A stretch of DNA of 49,998 bases. Source: Planctomycetota bacterium. GTDB lineage: Bacteria; Planctomycetota; Phycisphaerae; SM23-33. Below, piece after piece: positions 21,857 through 31,620 of the stretch. A model generated the notes under the pieces. It had not been told where the DNA came from and searched no databases. It was given only the letters and a program-made list of their open reading frames with translations. Location: assembly GCA_016235825.1 (NCBI GenBank), contig JACRIL010000091.1:1-49998 (forward strand), written 5' to 3'. The position numbers and the translations under genes were made by a program. Position 1 is the first letter of the stretch; each line of letters starts with the position of its first letter.

Positions 21857-24800
21857 CTACTTATTATCTTTCGCCAGTTGTCGCATTACATCTGCGTCGC
21901 GGGCGGAGAGTTCGGGGTAGTCCTTGTCGGCCCCAACGTCAGGTCTGCGTTTCCAGCTTCGGGCGCAGCGTTTATATTTGTTGCGGCTGTCGAGCACCTC
22001 GATGGCGACCTTCCGGCCTTCCGGCAAATTGACGTCCGTCTCGATGCTGGCGAAGCCCGCGCCCAGCATGTCCTCCAGTTCGCGGAGATATGTCTGAATG
22101 AGTTTGGCCTGCGAGTCCTGCCCTTTGGCGACTTTGAAGACGACCTCGGCGTCGAGCGGATTTTTCAGCCCTTCGGCGTCGGCCCCGTCGGCGGGGTTGC
22201 GAAGGGCCTCGAGTTTGGCCAGCCCGTCCGAGCGCAGTTCAAGCAGGCGGTCCCAGATAAGGTCCGGCCCGGCCTGGAGAATCTCGATCTCGCCCGTGGC
22301 CTGGTCGGCGACTTCGGGTCTCATGTCCTGGACAAACCGCAGGATTTCCTCGTCGAAGTCCGGCAGGGCGGCAAGGTGCACGCTATGCGGTTCCTTTATA
22401 TCGCGGAACGGGATGTGCGCCCATGCCTCCTCGCAGGTGTGGACGAGGATCGGGGCCAGCAGCCTGGTCAGCGTAACCAGCAGTTCGTGCAGGACGGTCT
22501 GAGTCGCCCGCCGCCTGGCCGAGCGCGGATGCTCGCAGTAGAGCCTGTCCTTGACGGCCGAGAAGTAGATGCTCGACGCCTGGACGGTGCAGAATTCGTA
22601 GAGCAGGCGCGTGGCCTTGTGGAATTCACAGGCGTCGTAGGCGGCCCGCACGTCGCGGACCAGTTCGTGCAGTTCCATCCGCATCCACAGGTCGATGGAG
22701 TGCTCGGCCGGCTGGCGGCAATGGTGGGCCGGATCGAAGTCGAAGCACGCCCCGGAGGCGTACCGCAGCGTGTTGCGGATCTTGCGATAGGCGTCCTCGC
22801 TCTTTGCGATCAGGGCGTCGCTGCATCGAACGTCGTCCTGGTAGTTGAGGCTGGCGATGTACAGCCGCAGCACGTCGGCCCCGCGTTTGTTGAGCTGGTC
22901 GATCACGCTGACGAAGTTGCCCAGCGACTTGCTCATCTTGCGGCCTTCTTCATCGACGATGAATCCGTGCGTTACGACGGCCTTGAACGGCGGCTTGCCC
23001 ACCGCGCCCAGGGCCGGCAGAAGCGAAAGCTGGAACCACCCGCGATGCTGGTCGGAGCCTTCCAGGTAGAGATCGACCGGCACTTCGTCCACAAGTCCAC
23101 GCCGCACCGCCACCGCGTGCCAGCTCGATCCGCTCTCGAACCAGACGTCGAATATGTCCTGGCAGGTCTTCAACTGGTCGATCTGAAATTCCGCCTGGTT
23201 CTTGAGGTCTTTATCCTTTCGCGGGTCGTAGCCGTGCAGGATCTGGGCGGGCTTGAGATCGAACCACGCGTCCGAGCCGTGATGCGCGAATACGGCCGCA
23301 ACCGCCCGCACGCTGGCGGGCGTCATAAGGATATTGCCCGCGGAGTTCATGAATGCCGGGATCGGCAGGCCCCAGGACCGCTGGCGCGAGATGCACCAGT
23401 CCGGCCGGCTATCGAGCATGCCGGTGATGCGGTTTCTGCCCCAGGACGGGATGAAATCGGCCCCGCCCTGTTCGGCGGTGCGGCGGCAGACCTCCAGGGC
23501 CAGTTCGCGGAGAGATTTTTTCCGCTCAGCCAGCGGCTTATCCACGGAGATGAACCACTGTTCGGTCGCGCGGAAGATGGTCGGCTTTTTGCTCCGCCAG
23601 TCGTGCGGATAGCTGTGCGTGATCATCTCGTCTATTACCATCAGGCCTTTGGCCTTGAGGTGCTCGATGACAAGCGGATTTGCCTGCCAGACGGTCTTGC
23701 CTCGCAGGAACTCTGGGGCGGTCTGGTCCAGCCTGCCGTCGTCCAGGACGGGGCAGTAGATTTTCAGGCCGTGCTTGACGGCGGTGTGATAGTCCTCCAG
23801 GCCGTGGCCGGGCGCGGTGTGGACCAACCCCGTGCCGTCTTCGAGCGTTACATAGTCGGCCGGGACGATCGGACAGGTTACGTTTTCCAGCAGCGGCTGG
23901 CGATATGTCAGGCCGGCGTCGAGCAACTGTTTGCCGGTCAGCGTGCCGACGGCCTTATAATCTTTCAACCAGTCGGGCCGCTTGGCCTTTATCGCGGCAA
24001 AGACCGCCTCAAGGCGGCTCTGGGCGATGACGTAAGCAACCGGCCCGCCGGATGTCTGGCAGCGGACGACGGAATAGACATAGCCCGGATGCACGGCCAC
24101 GGCCAGGTTTGCCGGCAGCGTCCAGGGCGTGGTCGTCCAGATCATCAGCATGAGATTTTCGGCGGCGCCGCCCGGCAGGGTTTGCGTCTTGCCGCCGATC
24201 ACAGGGAAGCCGACGTAAATGCTCGGGTCGGCCCTGTCCTCGTATTCCAGTTCGGCGTCGGCCAGAGCGGTGCGGTTCTCCAGCGACCAGTGCACCGGCT
24301 TGAGCTGCCGGTACACAACGCCCTGCTCGACGAGCCGCGCGAAGACCTCCAGCACGTCGGCCTCGTACTGAGGCTTCATTGTGATATAGGGGTCTTCAAA
24401 CTCACCCATCACGCCAAGCCGCTGGAACTGCTGCGACTGGCGTTTGGCGAACTGGTCGGCGTAGGCCTGGCACTGTTTGCGAATTTCCGACGGGCTCATG
24501 GTTCGCGCCTTGGAGCCAAGCTCGTCGGTTACTTTCTGCTCGATCGGCAGGCCGTGGCAGTCCCAGCCGGGCACATAAGGGCTGTCGAAACCCTCCATGT
24601 TTTTAACGCGCACGACCATGTCCTTGAGAACCTTGTTGAGGGCCGTGCCGATGTGTATGTCGCCGTTGGCGTACGGCGGGCCGTCGTGAAGAATGAACCG
24701 CTTTTCGCCCTCGCGGTCGGCGCGGATGCGGGCGTAGAGCTTATCTTTGGCCCACCGGGCCTGTATCTCCGGCTCCTTGCGGAGCAGGTTGGCCTTCATG

Positions 24801-24874
24801 TCAAAGCCCGTCCTGGGCAGATTGAGCGAATCTTTGTACGTGTTTTCCGGACTGTAGTTCTTCCTGGCGGCCAT
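21857..24874 (-). CDS. ileS: Isoleucyl-tRNA synthetase
   Basis: A 1005-aa class I aminoacyl-tRNA synthetase that charges tRNA-Ile. The HIGH motif is in PYANGDIHIGTALNK and the KMSKS loop in GRKMSKSLGNF; the editing (CP1) domain region and WDCHGLPIE are present, and the size is normal for bacterial IleRS (about 900-1050). The start at 24874 (MAARKNYSPENTYKDSLNLP) follows AGGAG at a good distance. The C-terminal zinc finger of bacterial IleRS, usually CxxC...CxxC, is mostly lost: only Cys970 remains, with Ser973, Ser990 and Asp993 at the other ligand positions. It is a monocistronic-looking minus-strand gene. Confidence 0.95.
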   Translation of the reverse strand: MAARKNYSPENTYKDSLNLPRTGFDMKANLLRKEPEIQARWAKDKLYARIRADREGEKRFILHDGPPYANGDIHIGTALNKVLKDMVVRVKNMEGFDSPYVPGWDCHGLPIEQKVTDELGSKARTMSPSEIRKQCQAYADQFAKRQSQQFQRLGVMGEFEDPYITMKPQYEADVLEVFARLVEQGVVYRQLKPVHWSLENRTALADAELEYEDRADPSIYVGFPVIGGKTQTLPGGAAENLMLMIWTTTPWTLPANLAVAVHPGYVYSVVRCQTSGGPVAYVIAQSRLEAVFAAIKAKRPDWLKDYKAVGTLTGKQLLDAGLTYRQPLLENVTCPIVPADYVTLEDGTGLVHTAPGHGLEDYHTAVKHGLKIYCPVLDDGRLDQTAPEFLRGKTVWQANPLVIEHLKAKGLMVIDEMITHSYPHDWRSKKPTIFRATEQWFISVDKPLAERKKSLRELALEVCRRTAEQGGADFIPSWGRNRITGMLDSRPDWCISRQRSWGLPIPAFMNSAGNILMTPASVRAVAAVFAHHGSDAWFDLKPAQILHGYDPRKDKDLKNQAEFQIDQLKTCQDIFDVWFESGSSWHAVAVRRGLVDEVPVDLYLEGSDQHRGWFQLSLLPALGAVGKPPFKAVVTHGFIVDEEGRKMSKSLGNFVSVIDQLNKRGADVLRLYIASLNYQDDVRCSDALIAKSEDAYRKIRNTLRYASGACFDFDPAHHCRQPAEHSIDLWMRMELHELVRDVRAAYDACEFHKATRLLYEFCTVQASSIYFSAVKDRLYCEHPRSARRRATQTVLHELLVTLTRLLAPILVHTCEEAWAHIPFRDIKEPHSVHLAALPDFDEEILRFVQDMRPEVADQATGEIEILQAGPDLIWDRLLELRSDGLAKLEALRNPADGADAEGLKNPLDAEVVFKVAKGQDSQAKLIQTYLRELEDMLGAGFASIETDVNLPEGRKVAIEVLDSRNKYKRCARSWKRRPDVGADKDYPELSARDADVMRQLAKDNK

Positions 24875-25066
24875 TACGGTTGCTCCTGGTTGAATGGCGG
24901 AGTTTATCAAAAAGTCGAATGGATGGGTATAGCAAAACTGTCGGCCGGCCTGAATGAAGTTGGCAAAGGAATCAAACAACGCATGGCGAACAAGTTTCTG
25001 ATCTGATAAAATCTGTCGCGCACTACTTGCCATTACAAACGCCGATTGGGAACGAAAGGATTACCG

Positions 25067-26179
25067 ATGAACAGCGCTGAGCGATTGCGGGCGATTTTCG
25101 ACGGCGGCACGCCGGACAGGTTCGGCATTTCGACGTACGAACTGGTCGGCTGGGACAGCGACGCGTGGGAAAACAAAATGCCTGCCTACGCCCGGCTGAT
25201 GGAGAAGATCCGCCGCGACACCGACTGCATGTATCGCGCCGGCGTGAGCGTGCCCAACGTCGCCGAGGCGCCCGTAACCAATCGCAAGTGGACCGAGGAC
25301 GGCCATGCGTTCAGCGAAAACATTTTTCACACCGCCAGGGGCGACCTGCGTCAGCTTTTACGCAACGATCCGGGCCTGCATACCACCTGGCAGATTGAAC
25401 ACATCTGCAAGAGTCTCGACGACGTGGAGGTCTGGCTGGACCTGCCGTGGTCGCCAGGCGAGCCGGACGGCAGTAAAATGCGGCTGGCCTGGCAGAGGCT
25501 CCAGGGCAAGTACGGCATTCCCAAGTTCAGCACTTCTGACCCGATCTGCGTATTCATCGATCTGATGGAGTTTGGCGAGTTCACTATCGCCGCGATTACC
25601 GAGCGGGAGCGAGTCCTCAAGGCGATGGACAGGATTCACGAGCGGCAGATGGAGACGCTCCGCAGAATCGTCAGCCTGCCGGAGGTCAAGGGCACTCAAT
25701 GCCGCATTTGCGGTCCTGAAGCTGCCACGCCGCCGTATCTGCCGCCGGAGATGTTCGACGATTTCGTCGCCCGGTATCTCCGCAAAATGATCGAGGTGCT
25801 GCGCGGGGCAGGCGTGTTCGTCCGCGTCCACTGCCACGGCAAGATGGGCAAGGTGGTCGACAGGATCGTGGATTCAGGAGCGCAGGGGATCGACCCGTGC
25901 GAGCCTCCGCCCGACGGCGACATAACTCTGAAAGAACTTCGCCGGCGATTTCCCAAGCTGGTGCTCTTCGGCAACATGGAAATAAAGGAGCTGGAACATT
26001 CCTCGCCGCAGCGGGTGAGGGAGCTTACCCGCCAGGCGATCAGCGAGGCCGCCGGCGGCCCGTTCGTCCTGCTTCCGACGGCCGCGCCGATCAACGACGA
26101 CCTGTCGGCCAAAACCGAGGAAAACTATTTTGTCATGATCGACGCGGCCCTGGAGTGCGCGGGCGGCCGAACTTACTGA
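25067..26179 (+). CDS. Uroporphyrinogen-decarboxylase-like (URO-D superfamily) protein
   Basis: A 370-aa TIM-barrel protein of the URO-D/MtaA-like superfamily. Features are an N-terminal SAERLRAIFDGGTPDRFGI, a central FSTSDPICVFIDLMEFGEF, and a late VRVHCHGKMGKVVDRIVDSG with DPCEPPPDGD, the region that in this superfamily includes methyltransferase metal ligands or the porphyrin site. The HCH motif favours a cobalamin-dependent methyltransferase-like or unassigned member rather than HemE; the typical HemE N-terminal Arg-rich motif is missing. Such paralogs are common in planctomycetes. The start at 25067 has AAAGGA upstream. It is convergent with nagA. Confidence 0.75.
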   Translation: MNSAERLRAIFDGGTPDRFGISTYELVGWDSDAWENKMPAYARLMEKIRRDTDCMYRAGVSVPNVAEAPVTNRKWTEDGHAFSENIFHTARGDLRQLLRNDPGLHTTWQIEHICKSLDDVEVWLDLPWSPGEPDGSKMRLAWQRLQGKYGIPKFSTSDPICVFIDLMEFGEFTIAAITERERVLKAMDRIHERQMETLRRIVSLPEVKGTQCRICGPEAATPPYLPPEMFDDFVARYLRKMIEVLRGAGVFVRVHCHGKMGKVVDRIVDSGAQGIDPCEPPPDGDITLKELRRRFPKLVLFGNMEIKELEHSSPQRVRELTRQAISEAAGGPFVLLPTAAPINDDLSAKTEENYFVMIDAALECAGGRTY

Positions 26180-26291
26180 TCGGATTCACCGGCAGATTTT
26201 TACGCACCGCGCGCGAACGCGGTAAACGTTTTAAACATTCCGCCGCCGTTGAGCGGAAAGTTTGCGCACTTGTTCACGAGGCCGCAGGCTG

Positions 26292-27476
26292 CTAGCCTTT
26301 GTAGACGATTTGACCGGCCACTATGGTACAGATCACCTCCATACTGCGATTCAGGACGACGATGTCCGCGTCGTAGCCTTTCTGGAGCTTGCCTTTCCTG
26401 TCGTCCATTCCCAGAACTCTCGCTGCATTCAGGCTCGTCATCTTCACGGCGTCTTCTATCGGCACGTTGACGAACTTTATCAGGTTCGCAAACATTTTGT
26501 CGAGAGGCGTAACGCTCCCGGCAAACGCGGTGCGGTCGTCGAGCATAGCGACTCCGTCGTGCACGACGGCCGATACGCTGCCAAGCGAGAACCTGGCGCC
26601 CTCGGCCAGCCCGGCCCCGACGGTGGCGTCGCTGACAAGCCGTATCCTGTCGGCGCCTTTCATTTTATAGATGAGCTTCATCAGGGCGGCAGGCAGATGC
26701 TTTGCGTCCGCTATCATCTCGCACGACACCCTGTCGTCGACAAGCGCCGACTCGATAAGTCCCGGCACGCGATAGGGGCCTATGCGAACGAAACCGGCCA
26801 TCCCGGAATACACGTGCGTTACGGAACTCAGGCCCGCCTCGACCGCTTTCAGAAAGTCAGGATACAGTATGGTGGAGTGCGCCGCGCTCGCGACAATTCC
26901 TTTTTTCCCGAGCAGCCTTATGAGTTGCAATGCCCCCGGCAATTCGGGCGCAAGCGTCATTATCCTGACGTATTTGTTGCCATCGCGGAGATACCTTTTG
27001 TATTCGGAAGGCCTGGGCGGCCGGATGTATTCGGGCGGCTGACCGCCTCGCTGGCTCAAATGAAAAAACGGCCCCTCCAGGTGAATGCCCAGTATCTGCG
27101 CTCCGTTTTTCACCCCTCCCCCGAGCATCAGCGTCCTGACGTTTTTTACGGCATCAAGCAAATCTTTCATGGGATGGGTAAGCGTGGTCGGCAACATGCC
27201 CGTAACGCCGTGCATCGCGTTGAACCTGGCGATCTTTCTGATGGCGCCGATTCCATCAAGGGCATCGACGCCGAGCGCCCCATGCACGTGCGTATCGATG
27301 AAACCCGGCATCACAAATCCTCCCCCGGCGTCGATGGTTTCGTATCCTTTGGCGGTTCTCGCGTTTTTCCGGGGCAGGATATCACTGATTTTGGAGCCGT
27401 TGGTCAGAAGCACGCTTTGCTCTTTTGTTTCATATGGCGTTACAATAAGGCCGTTTTTTATCAGAATTTTCTTCAT
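26292..27476 (-). CDS. nagA: N-acetylglucosamine-6-phosphate deacetylase
   Basis: A 394-aa amidohydrolase that removes acetate from GlcNAc-6-P in amino-sugar catabolism. The metal-binding HxH is in GFIDTHVHGALG, a catalytic/metal Glu in ILGIHLEGPF, His residues in DAKHLPAAL and VASAAHSTILY, and the catalytic Asp in LVSDATVGAG. The start at 27476 (MKKILIKNG) is at the natural beginning of the beta-sandwich; the frame extends upstream without support. It lies 162 bp after a sulfatase gene on the same strand, which fits removal of sulfate and then acetate from sulfated amino sugars. Confidence 0.87.
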   Translation of the reverse strand: MKKILIKNGLIVTPYETKEQSVLLTNGSKISDILPRKNARTAKGYETIDAGGGFVMPGFIDTHVHGALGVDALDGIGAIRKIARFNAMHGVTGMLPTTLTHPMKDLLDAVKNVRTLMLGGGVKNGAQILGIHLEGPFFHLSQRGGQPPEYIRPPRPSEYKRYLRDGNKYVRIMTLAPELPGALQLIRLLGKKGIVASAAHSTILYPDFLKAVEAGLSSVTHVYSGMAGFVRIGPYRVPGLIESALVDDRVSCEMIADAKHLPAALMKLIYKMKGADRIRLVSDATVGAGLAEGARFSLGSVSAVVHDGVAMLDDRTAFAGSVTPLDKMFANLIKFVNVPIEDAVKMTSLNAARVLGMDDRKGKLQKGYDADIVVLNRSMEVICTIVAGQIVYKG

Positions 27477-27638
27477 GATTTCCCGTCTTTTTCCTGCAAC
27501 TCCATATCCGCAAAGCCTGGGCAGCCTTTCCCGCAACCCACTGTTCCCTGACAAGAATATATCCATGCCGGCCGTAAAATGCCAGATCGAACGCGCGGCA
27601 GGCTGAATGGCTGGACGCCGGCGGGGCGTAAATTGCAA

Positions 27639-29120
27639 TCAGGCCACGACGGACGCCAGGGGCGGCTCGTTGGTCTCGGTCTCGATCAGGTGGCGGACCA
27701 GCCGCTCGGCCAGTTCCGCGCGGATTTGCGCACAGGCCGGATCGTCCGCCAGATTCCGCAGTTCGTGCGGATCGGCCCGCAGGTCGTACAACTCGTGATG
27801 CCCGTTGAGACGATAGATCAGTTTGTGATTTTCCGTGCGGACCATCTTGGCCTTTAGCATGAAGTCGCTGTGCGACAGGGCCACAAGTTCCTTGATGGTT
27901 GGCTGCCGCCCGGCCGGCACGTCGATGTTGGGGCCTTTGCCATCGGGTGCGATCAGGGCCTCGCGCTCCACGCCGCCCTGCGCGAACACGGCGTCGCGGG
28001 CCGGCAAGGCCGCGTCGCGGCAATACGGCAGCAGGCTTCTGCCGGCCATCCAGCCCGGCCGGGAAATCCCCGCCGCGTCTAGTATGGTCGCCGCGATGTC
28101 GATATATTCCGCCAGCCCGTCCCGCAGGATGCCGGCCGGAAGACCCGACGAGGCCGGAAACCTCATGATCAGGGGCAGGCGGACGTGGCAGTCGTATAAA
28201 ATCGTATCGTGTTTTTCGACGCAGCCGTGCTCGCCGGCAAAGTCGCCGTGATCGGCCGAGAAAATCACCATCGTGTCGCGATCCAGCCCGGCCGACGCCA
28301 GCGAGTCGAGCACGCGACCCAGCAGCATGTCGTTATACGTGATCGCGCTGTAATAGGCCTTCACGATAGTCTGCCACTGGCCGTCGGTCATTCCTTCCAG
28401 ATCGTATATTCGGCGCTGCTGGGCCTCCGTCCAGGGCGCCTGGTCCAATGGACATGCGGGTGGTCTGGGGACGTACAGGTCGCGGTAGTAGTCGCCCATC
28501 ACAGGCCAGTCGCGATAGAGCGGGTGCGGGGCGCGAAGGTCCAGATAGGCCAGGAACGGCCGCCCGCCGCGCCAACCCTCCAGAAACTCGATCATCTGCC
28601 GCGAAGCTTCAAAGTCGTGATCACATTCCAGCGGATATTCAGCCGGGACCGGTCCGGCATACAGCGCCCGCGCCAGCAGCGGGTCGGCGTTGGTCTGCGG
28701 CGGGGCCTTGCATTGCTTGAACCGGCCGTCCCAATCCATCCGCGAGTCGAACCATCGCTCGTAGCAGTCCCACGAGACAAGGTGCTGCACGCCCTTGTGG
28801 CAAAGCGCATATCCGCGGTCCTTCAGCAGCGGCAGGATATTGCGGTTTTCGGCAGTGAGCAGCATGTGTGCGTTGACGCCCCCAACGCCGGCCTTGCTGC
28901 CCATCGCACGCAGCCCGTCCGTGTGCGGGTAGCGGCCGGTCAGCATCGACTGGCGGCTCGGCACGCACTTGGGCATCTGGCAGAACGCCCGCGAGAACGA
29001 AACGCCCTCTCCCGCGAGCCGGTCAAGATTGGGCGCGCGGCAGTATGGATTCCCGAACATCGGCAGCGCCGTGGTCTTCGTAGAATCGAACGTGATCCAA
29101 AGGATGTTCATGGTTGTCAT
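27639..29120 (-). CDS. FGly-type sulfatase (formylglycine motif CVPSR)
   Basis: A 493-aa type I sulfatase. The maturation motif CxPSR is KCVPSRQSMLTGR with Cys52, which becomes formylglycine. The N-terminal metal site is FDSTK rather than the usual double Asp, as in the FDS(L/T)R-type subgroup. The later metal site is IFSADHGDFAGEHG. There is no clear signal peptide, so it may be cytoplasmic or exported by an unseen route; the substrate is unknown. SD AGGAAA precedes ATG 29120. Downstream nagA on the same strand suggests a sulfated GlcNAc-containing substrate. A GH4 fragment lies just upstream on the same strand. Confidence 0.9.
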   Translation of the reverse strand: MTTMNILWITFDSTKTTALPMFGNPYCRAPNLDRLAGEGVSFSRAFCQMPKCVPSRQSMLTGRYPHTDGLRAMGSKAGVGGVNAHMLLTAENRNILPLLKDRGYALCHKGVQHLVSWDCYERWFDSRMDWDGRFKQCKAPPQTNADPLLARALYAGPVPAEYPLECDHDFEASRQMIEFLEGWRGGRPFLAYLDLRAPHPLYRDWPVMGDYYRDLYVPRPPACPLDQAPWTEAQQRRIYDLEGMTDGQWQTIVKAYYSAITYNDMLLGRVLDSLASAGLDRDTMVIFSADHGDFAGEHGCVEKHDTILYDCHVRLPLIMRFPASSGLPAGILRDGLAEYIDIAATILDAAGISRPGWMAGRSLLPYCRDAALPARDAVFAQGGVEREALIAPDGKGPNIDVPAGRQPTIKELVALSHSDFMLKAKMVRTENHKLIYRLNGHHELYDLRADPHELRNLADDPACAQIRAELAERLVRHLIETETNEPPLASVVA

Positions 29121-29223
29121 TTCGGTTTCCTAAACCTGGCGTGCCGAAACATCGCCCGTAATTTAACCCAATTTCGTCTGCTGTCATTGTAAATTCTTAT
29201 ATTGCACTAAAAATATCTTGTCG

Positions 29224-29376
29224 TCAGGTGAAGTGCGGGTCATGCGCACGCAGCATCTCATCTGCCAATGGCTCGACCGCGTCCAGATCGCCCACGAGCG
29301 GGTGAGCCAGCATCGCCTGAATCACCAGGTCCCTTCTGCGCCGAATAGCCGCTTCGACCGCGGCGGGCCGCTCCCA
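29224..29376 (-). pseudogene. C-terminal remnant of a GH4-family glycosidase
   Basis: Minus-strand translation of the frame ending at TGA 29224-29226 gives about 48 residues closed upstream by a stop. The segment LVIQAMLAHPLVGDLDAVEP followed by LADEMLRAHDPHFT is the typical last helix pair of GH4 (NAD-dependent alpha/beta-glycosidase) proteins. No start and none of the NAD-binding part is present. It is placed directly upstream of the sulfatase-nagA pair, suggesting a formerly larger glycan operon. The rest of 29380-29679 shows no recognisable gene. Confidence 0.45.
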
Positions 29377-29679
29377 TCACAGAATCATCCGGAATCCCCG
29401 CTGCCGCCCCGTGGTTCGGTGCGGGCTTATCAGACACAATTAATGCCTTCCCAAATGAAGAAGATGCTGGAACGGAAACTGTTCATAGAGCATATCCATG
29501 ATTCGATTTCTCAGATTCATCTATCGAAAGACCCTATATTGCACTCCAAACACAAAATCGTTGACAAATGGGAGACCGCCTCTACAAAAATGCATGGACG
29601 CGATTGAAGGATATTACAAGTCAGATGCAGACGACTGCTTACAAGCTGCGCCTGGCGCCGCCAACCGATTTGGAAACGA

Positions 29680-30264
29680 TCAGGTCTTTCGGCCGAGTTT
29701 GGTAAAAATGTCCTGCCAGCGTGCCTTCATGTCCGGGGCGTAGAACAGGGGTTCAAAGCCCATCTTGAGGTACGTCTTGATGGCCGGAAGGCGCCAGTCG
29801 TCGGTCATCAGGTAGATTTCCCGGAAACCTGCGGCGATGAATCTTCCGATCGCTGCGGCGCTGGCCGCCATGCCCAAACCCTTGCCGGCGTGCTGAGGGT
29901 CGCAGGCGACCCAGCCGAGTTCGCCGCCGTCGGGATGCAGTTGAGTGGGCTTGGGCAAGGCCAGCGCAGTTGCCGCTATCTTGCCCGACAGCCTATGCTC
30001 CACGAAGAATATTCCATCCGGCAGGACCTTCGTGGCCATTTCCGAGGCGAATTGCGCGTTCCAATCCTTGAAGCCGACCCTTGTCATGAGTGCAGCCCAC
30101 TGCTCGATGTCGGCCGGCCTGAATGTCCGCAGCAGATAGTCTTCGGGGATGCAAGGTTTGGGCGGCGAGTCGAGCAGCCGCCGCGGCCAGATCATATGGA
30201 GCTGTCCGCCCGATGCCGGCTGCCCCCACTGCCGCGAGTCCGGGTGTTGTTGTGGTTTGTCCAT
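29680..30264 (-). CDS. GNAT-family N-acetyltransferase
   Basis: A 194-aa GCN5-related acetyltransferase. The acetyl-CoA-binding motif A is VACDPQHAGKGLGMAASAAA, and the adjacent region YLMTDDWRLPAIKTYLKMGF is the usual end of the fold. The N-terminal 25 residues are probably disordered. The start at 30264 (ATG) is two codons after a GTG at 30270. It begins only 7 bp after the glycosidase gene ends, so they are probably cotranscribed. The substrate cannot be read from sequence. Confidence 0.8.
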   Translation of the reverse strand: MDKPQQHPDSRQWGQPASGGQLHMIWPRRLLDSPPKPCIPEDYLLRTFRPADIEQWAALMTRVGFKDWNAQFASEMATKVLPDGIFFVEHRLSGKIAATALALPKPTQLHPDGGELGWVACDPQHAGKGLGMAASAAAIGRFIAAGFREIYLMTDDWRLPAIKTYLKMGFEPLFYAPDMKARWQDIFTKLGRKT

Positions 30265-30271
30265 TTGCACA

Positions 30272-31459
30272 TCAGGGATGTCCGGCGGGTTGGGTCGCCG
30301 GCCGGGAGGCGGATTGCGAGTCCGGCCGGGATGAAGGCCCGGAGCCGGTTTGCGAGGCCGGTCCGCTGGCTGTCCCGCCGAGCATCCGGTAATACGACGA
30401 GATTACATCCATCGCCGGCTTGCCGTAGGGACAGTATGACGTGTCCTTGTCGGGCGAGACGGCCTGATCGACCGAGCTGCGCCATTCCCAGACGAGGAAC
30501 CCGGCGATCCCCGGCTCGCCGACGAAGGTCCGGAAAAAAGCCTCGAAGCAGTCGGCCTGGTATTTCGGCTGGGGCTTGTCGGGCGCGGCGTAGTAGTTCC
30601 ACGGATACTGTGCGCACGTTACCTGGTTGGGCCAGCCGACCTCCGTAAAGAGTATCGGCTTGCCGGCCGTCTTCTGCCAATCGAGTATTTTCTGTTTGTG
30701 CGGCAGCCACGAGTTCATCATCAGTTCGACGGTCGGCTCCTTGCCGCCGGTCAGGTCGTAGTATGTGGTCATGCCGACCATGTCCAGGTCGTCCCAGAAT
30801 TTGACGACCGTATAATGGTCCCAGTTGGACGAGTAGGTGAGCTTGCCCCTGTAGGCCTCGCGGGCCTGCTTGATGAGGCTTCGCCAGCGGTCGGTCTGGG
30901 TTTCGGTGGAGATAAGTTCCGAGCCGAGGATGAAAAGGTCCACGCCGGTTTCCTGCGCCAGCCAGGCATAGTGCATCATGTAGTAATTGTAATCCTGCCA
31001 CCACTTATCCCAGTTGGAGGGGTTTATCTTGCCGCGCCATTCGCCCTCGCGCGGATTTTCCATCAAAACGATCGGCATGAGGGCGACCTTGAGCCCCAGG
31101 CTGTGCGCGTGGGCGATGAGCTTCTTCATCTGCTCAAAAGGCGGGATCTTGCGGGCCTCGATGAATATGCTCGACGAGCCGGCGTTCTCCATGTACGCGG
31201 TGGCCACGAGGCACACCATGTTGGCCCCGCTCTGCGAGATCTCGGTTATAAGCTTCGCGTAGGTGTTCTGCGGGTCCCATCCATGAAACTGGAGCGAGAT
31301 GCCGCGGTAGTCGCAGGGCGTGAACGGCTGCGTCCCAGCCGCCGGCCTCGCGGGCGGCGTTTTTACCGTCCCGCCAGGCCCGGCCAGAAACTGCACGTAC
31401 ACCACGCCCAGTATCGCCGCGCCGAATATTATTAAGATGAATGTCTTGTCCTTGCGCAT
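30272..31459 (-). CDS. Exported GH113-like glycoside hydrolase
   Basis: A 395-aa protein with an N-terminal signal or membrane anchor (residues 6-25), a Pro-rich linker and a clan GH-A TIM barrel (about 50-370). The acid/base Glu is probably E181 in LFILGSELIST and the nucleophile E273 in ILFTEVGWPNQ, about 92 residues apart; the order and wording match GH113, whose known member is a beta-mannanase. LVWEWRSSVDQ is the last barrel strand. The tail of 35 residues is built of repeated S/T-R/Q-PA units. Activity on mannan or another beta-glycan is inferred. A GNAT gene follows almost without a gap. Confidence 0.75.
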   Translation of the reverse strand: MRKDKTFILIIFGAAILGVVYVQFLAGPGGTVKTPPARPAAGTQPFTPCDYRGISLQFHGWDPQNTYAKLITEISQSGANMVCLVATAYMENAGSSSIFIEARKIPPFEQMKKLIAHAHSLGLKVALMPIVLMENPREGEWRGKINPSNWDKWWQDYNYYMMHYAWLAQETGVDLFILGSELISTETQTDRWRSLIKQAREAYRGKLTYSSNWDHYTVVKFWDDLDMVGMTTYYDLTGGKEPTVELMMNSWLPHKQKILDWQKTAGKPILFTEVGWPNQVTCAQYPWNYYAAPDKPQPKYQADCFEAFFRTFVGEPGIAGFLVWEWRSSVDQAVSPDKDTSYCPYGKPAMDVISSYYRMLGGTASGPASQTGSGPSSRPDSQSASRPATQPAGHP

Positions 31460-31560
31460 ATGCTCTGCCTTCGCCGATTATGTCAACTGCCGCCGGCGGT
31501 TACAAGGGGCTTGATGTCCCTCCTGGCAATCCTTTGGAAGAGCAGCATGGCCTGATGCCA

Positions 31561-31620
31561 TCGGTCAGTTTGTGGCGTGGGCGTATCGCCCGCGTGTGTC
31601 GCGGCCATCCTGGCCGCGTT
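31561..31620. repeat. Two adjacent GC-rich hairpins in an intergenic gap
   Basis: GCGTGGGCG-TAT-CGCCCGCGT and CGCGGCC-ATCC-TGGCCGCG stand side by side at about 31573-31620. They may be terminator or REP-like elements. No gene is seen between 31460 and 31742. Confidence 0.45.

Noticed and set aside
21716-25006. A 1096-codon open frame on the plus strand opposite ileS
   Set aside because: It is antisense to a clear isoleucyl-tRNA synthetase; long antisense frames are expected in GC-rich genes with strong third-position bias. No domain is visible in its translation.
29218-29607. A 129-codon plus-strand ORF
   Set aside because: The first part is antisense to the GH4 remnant and the rest has no coding character.
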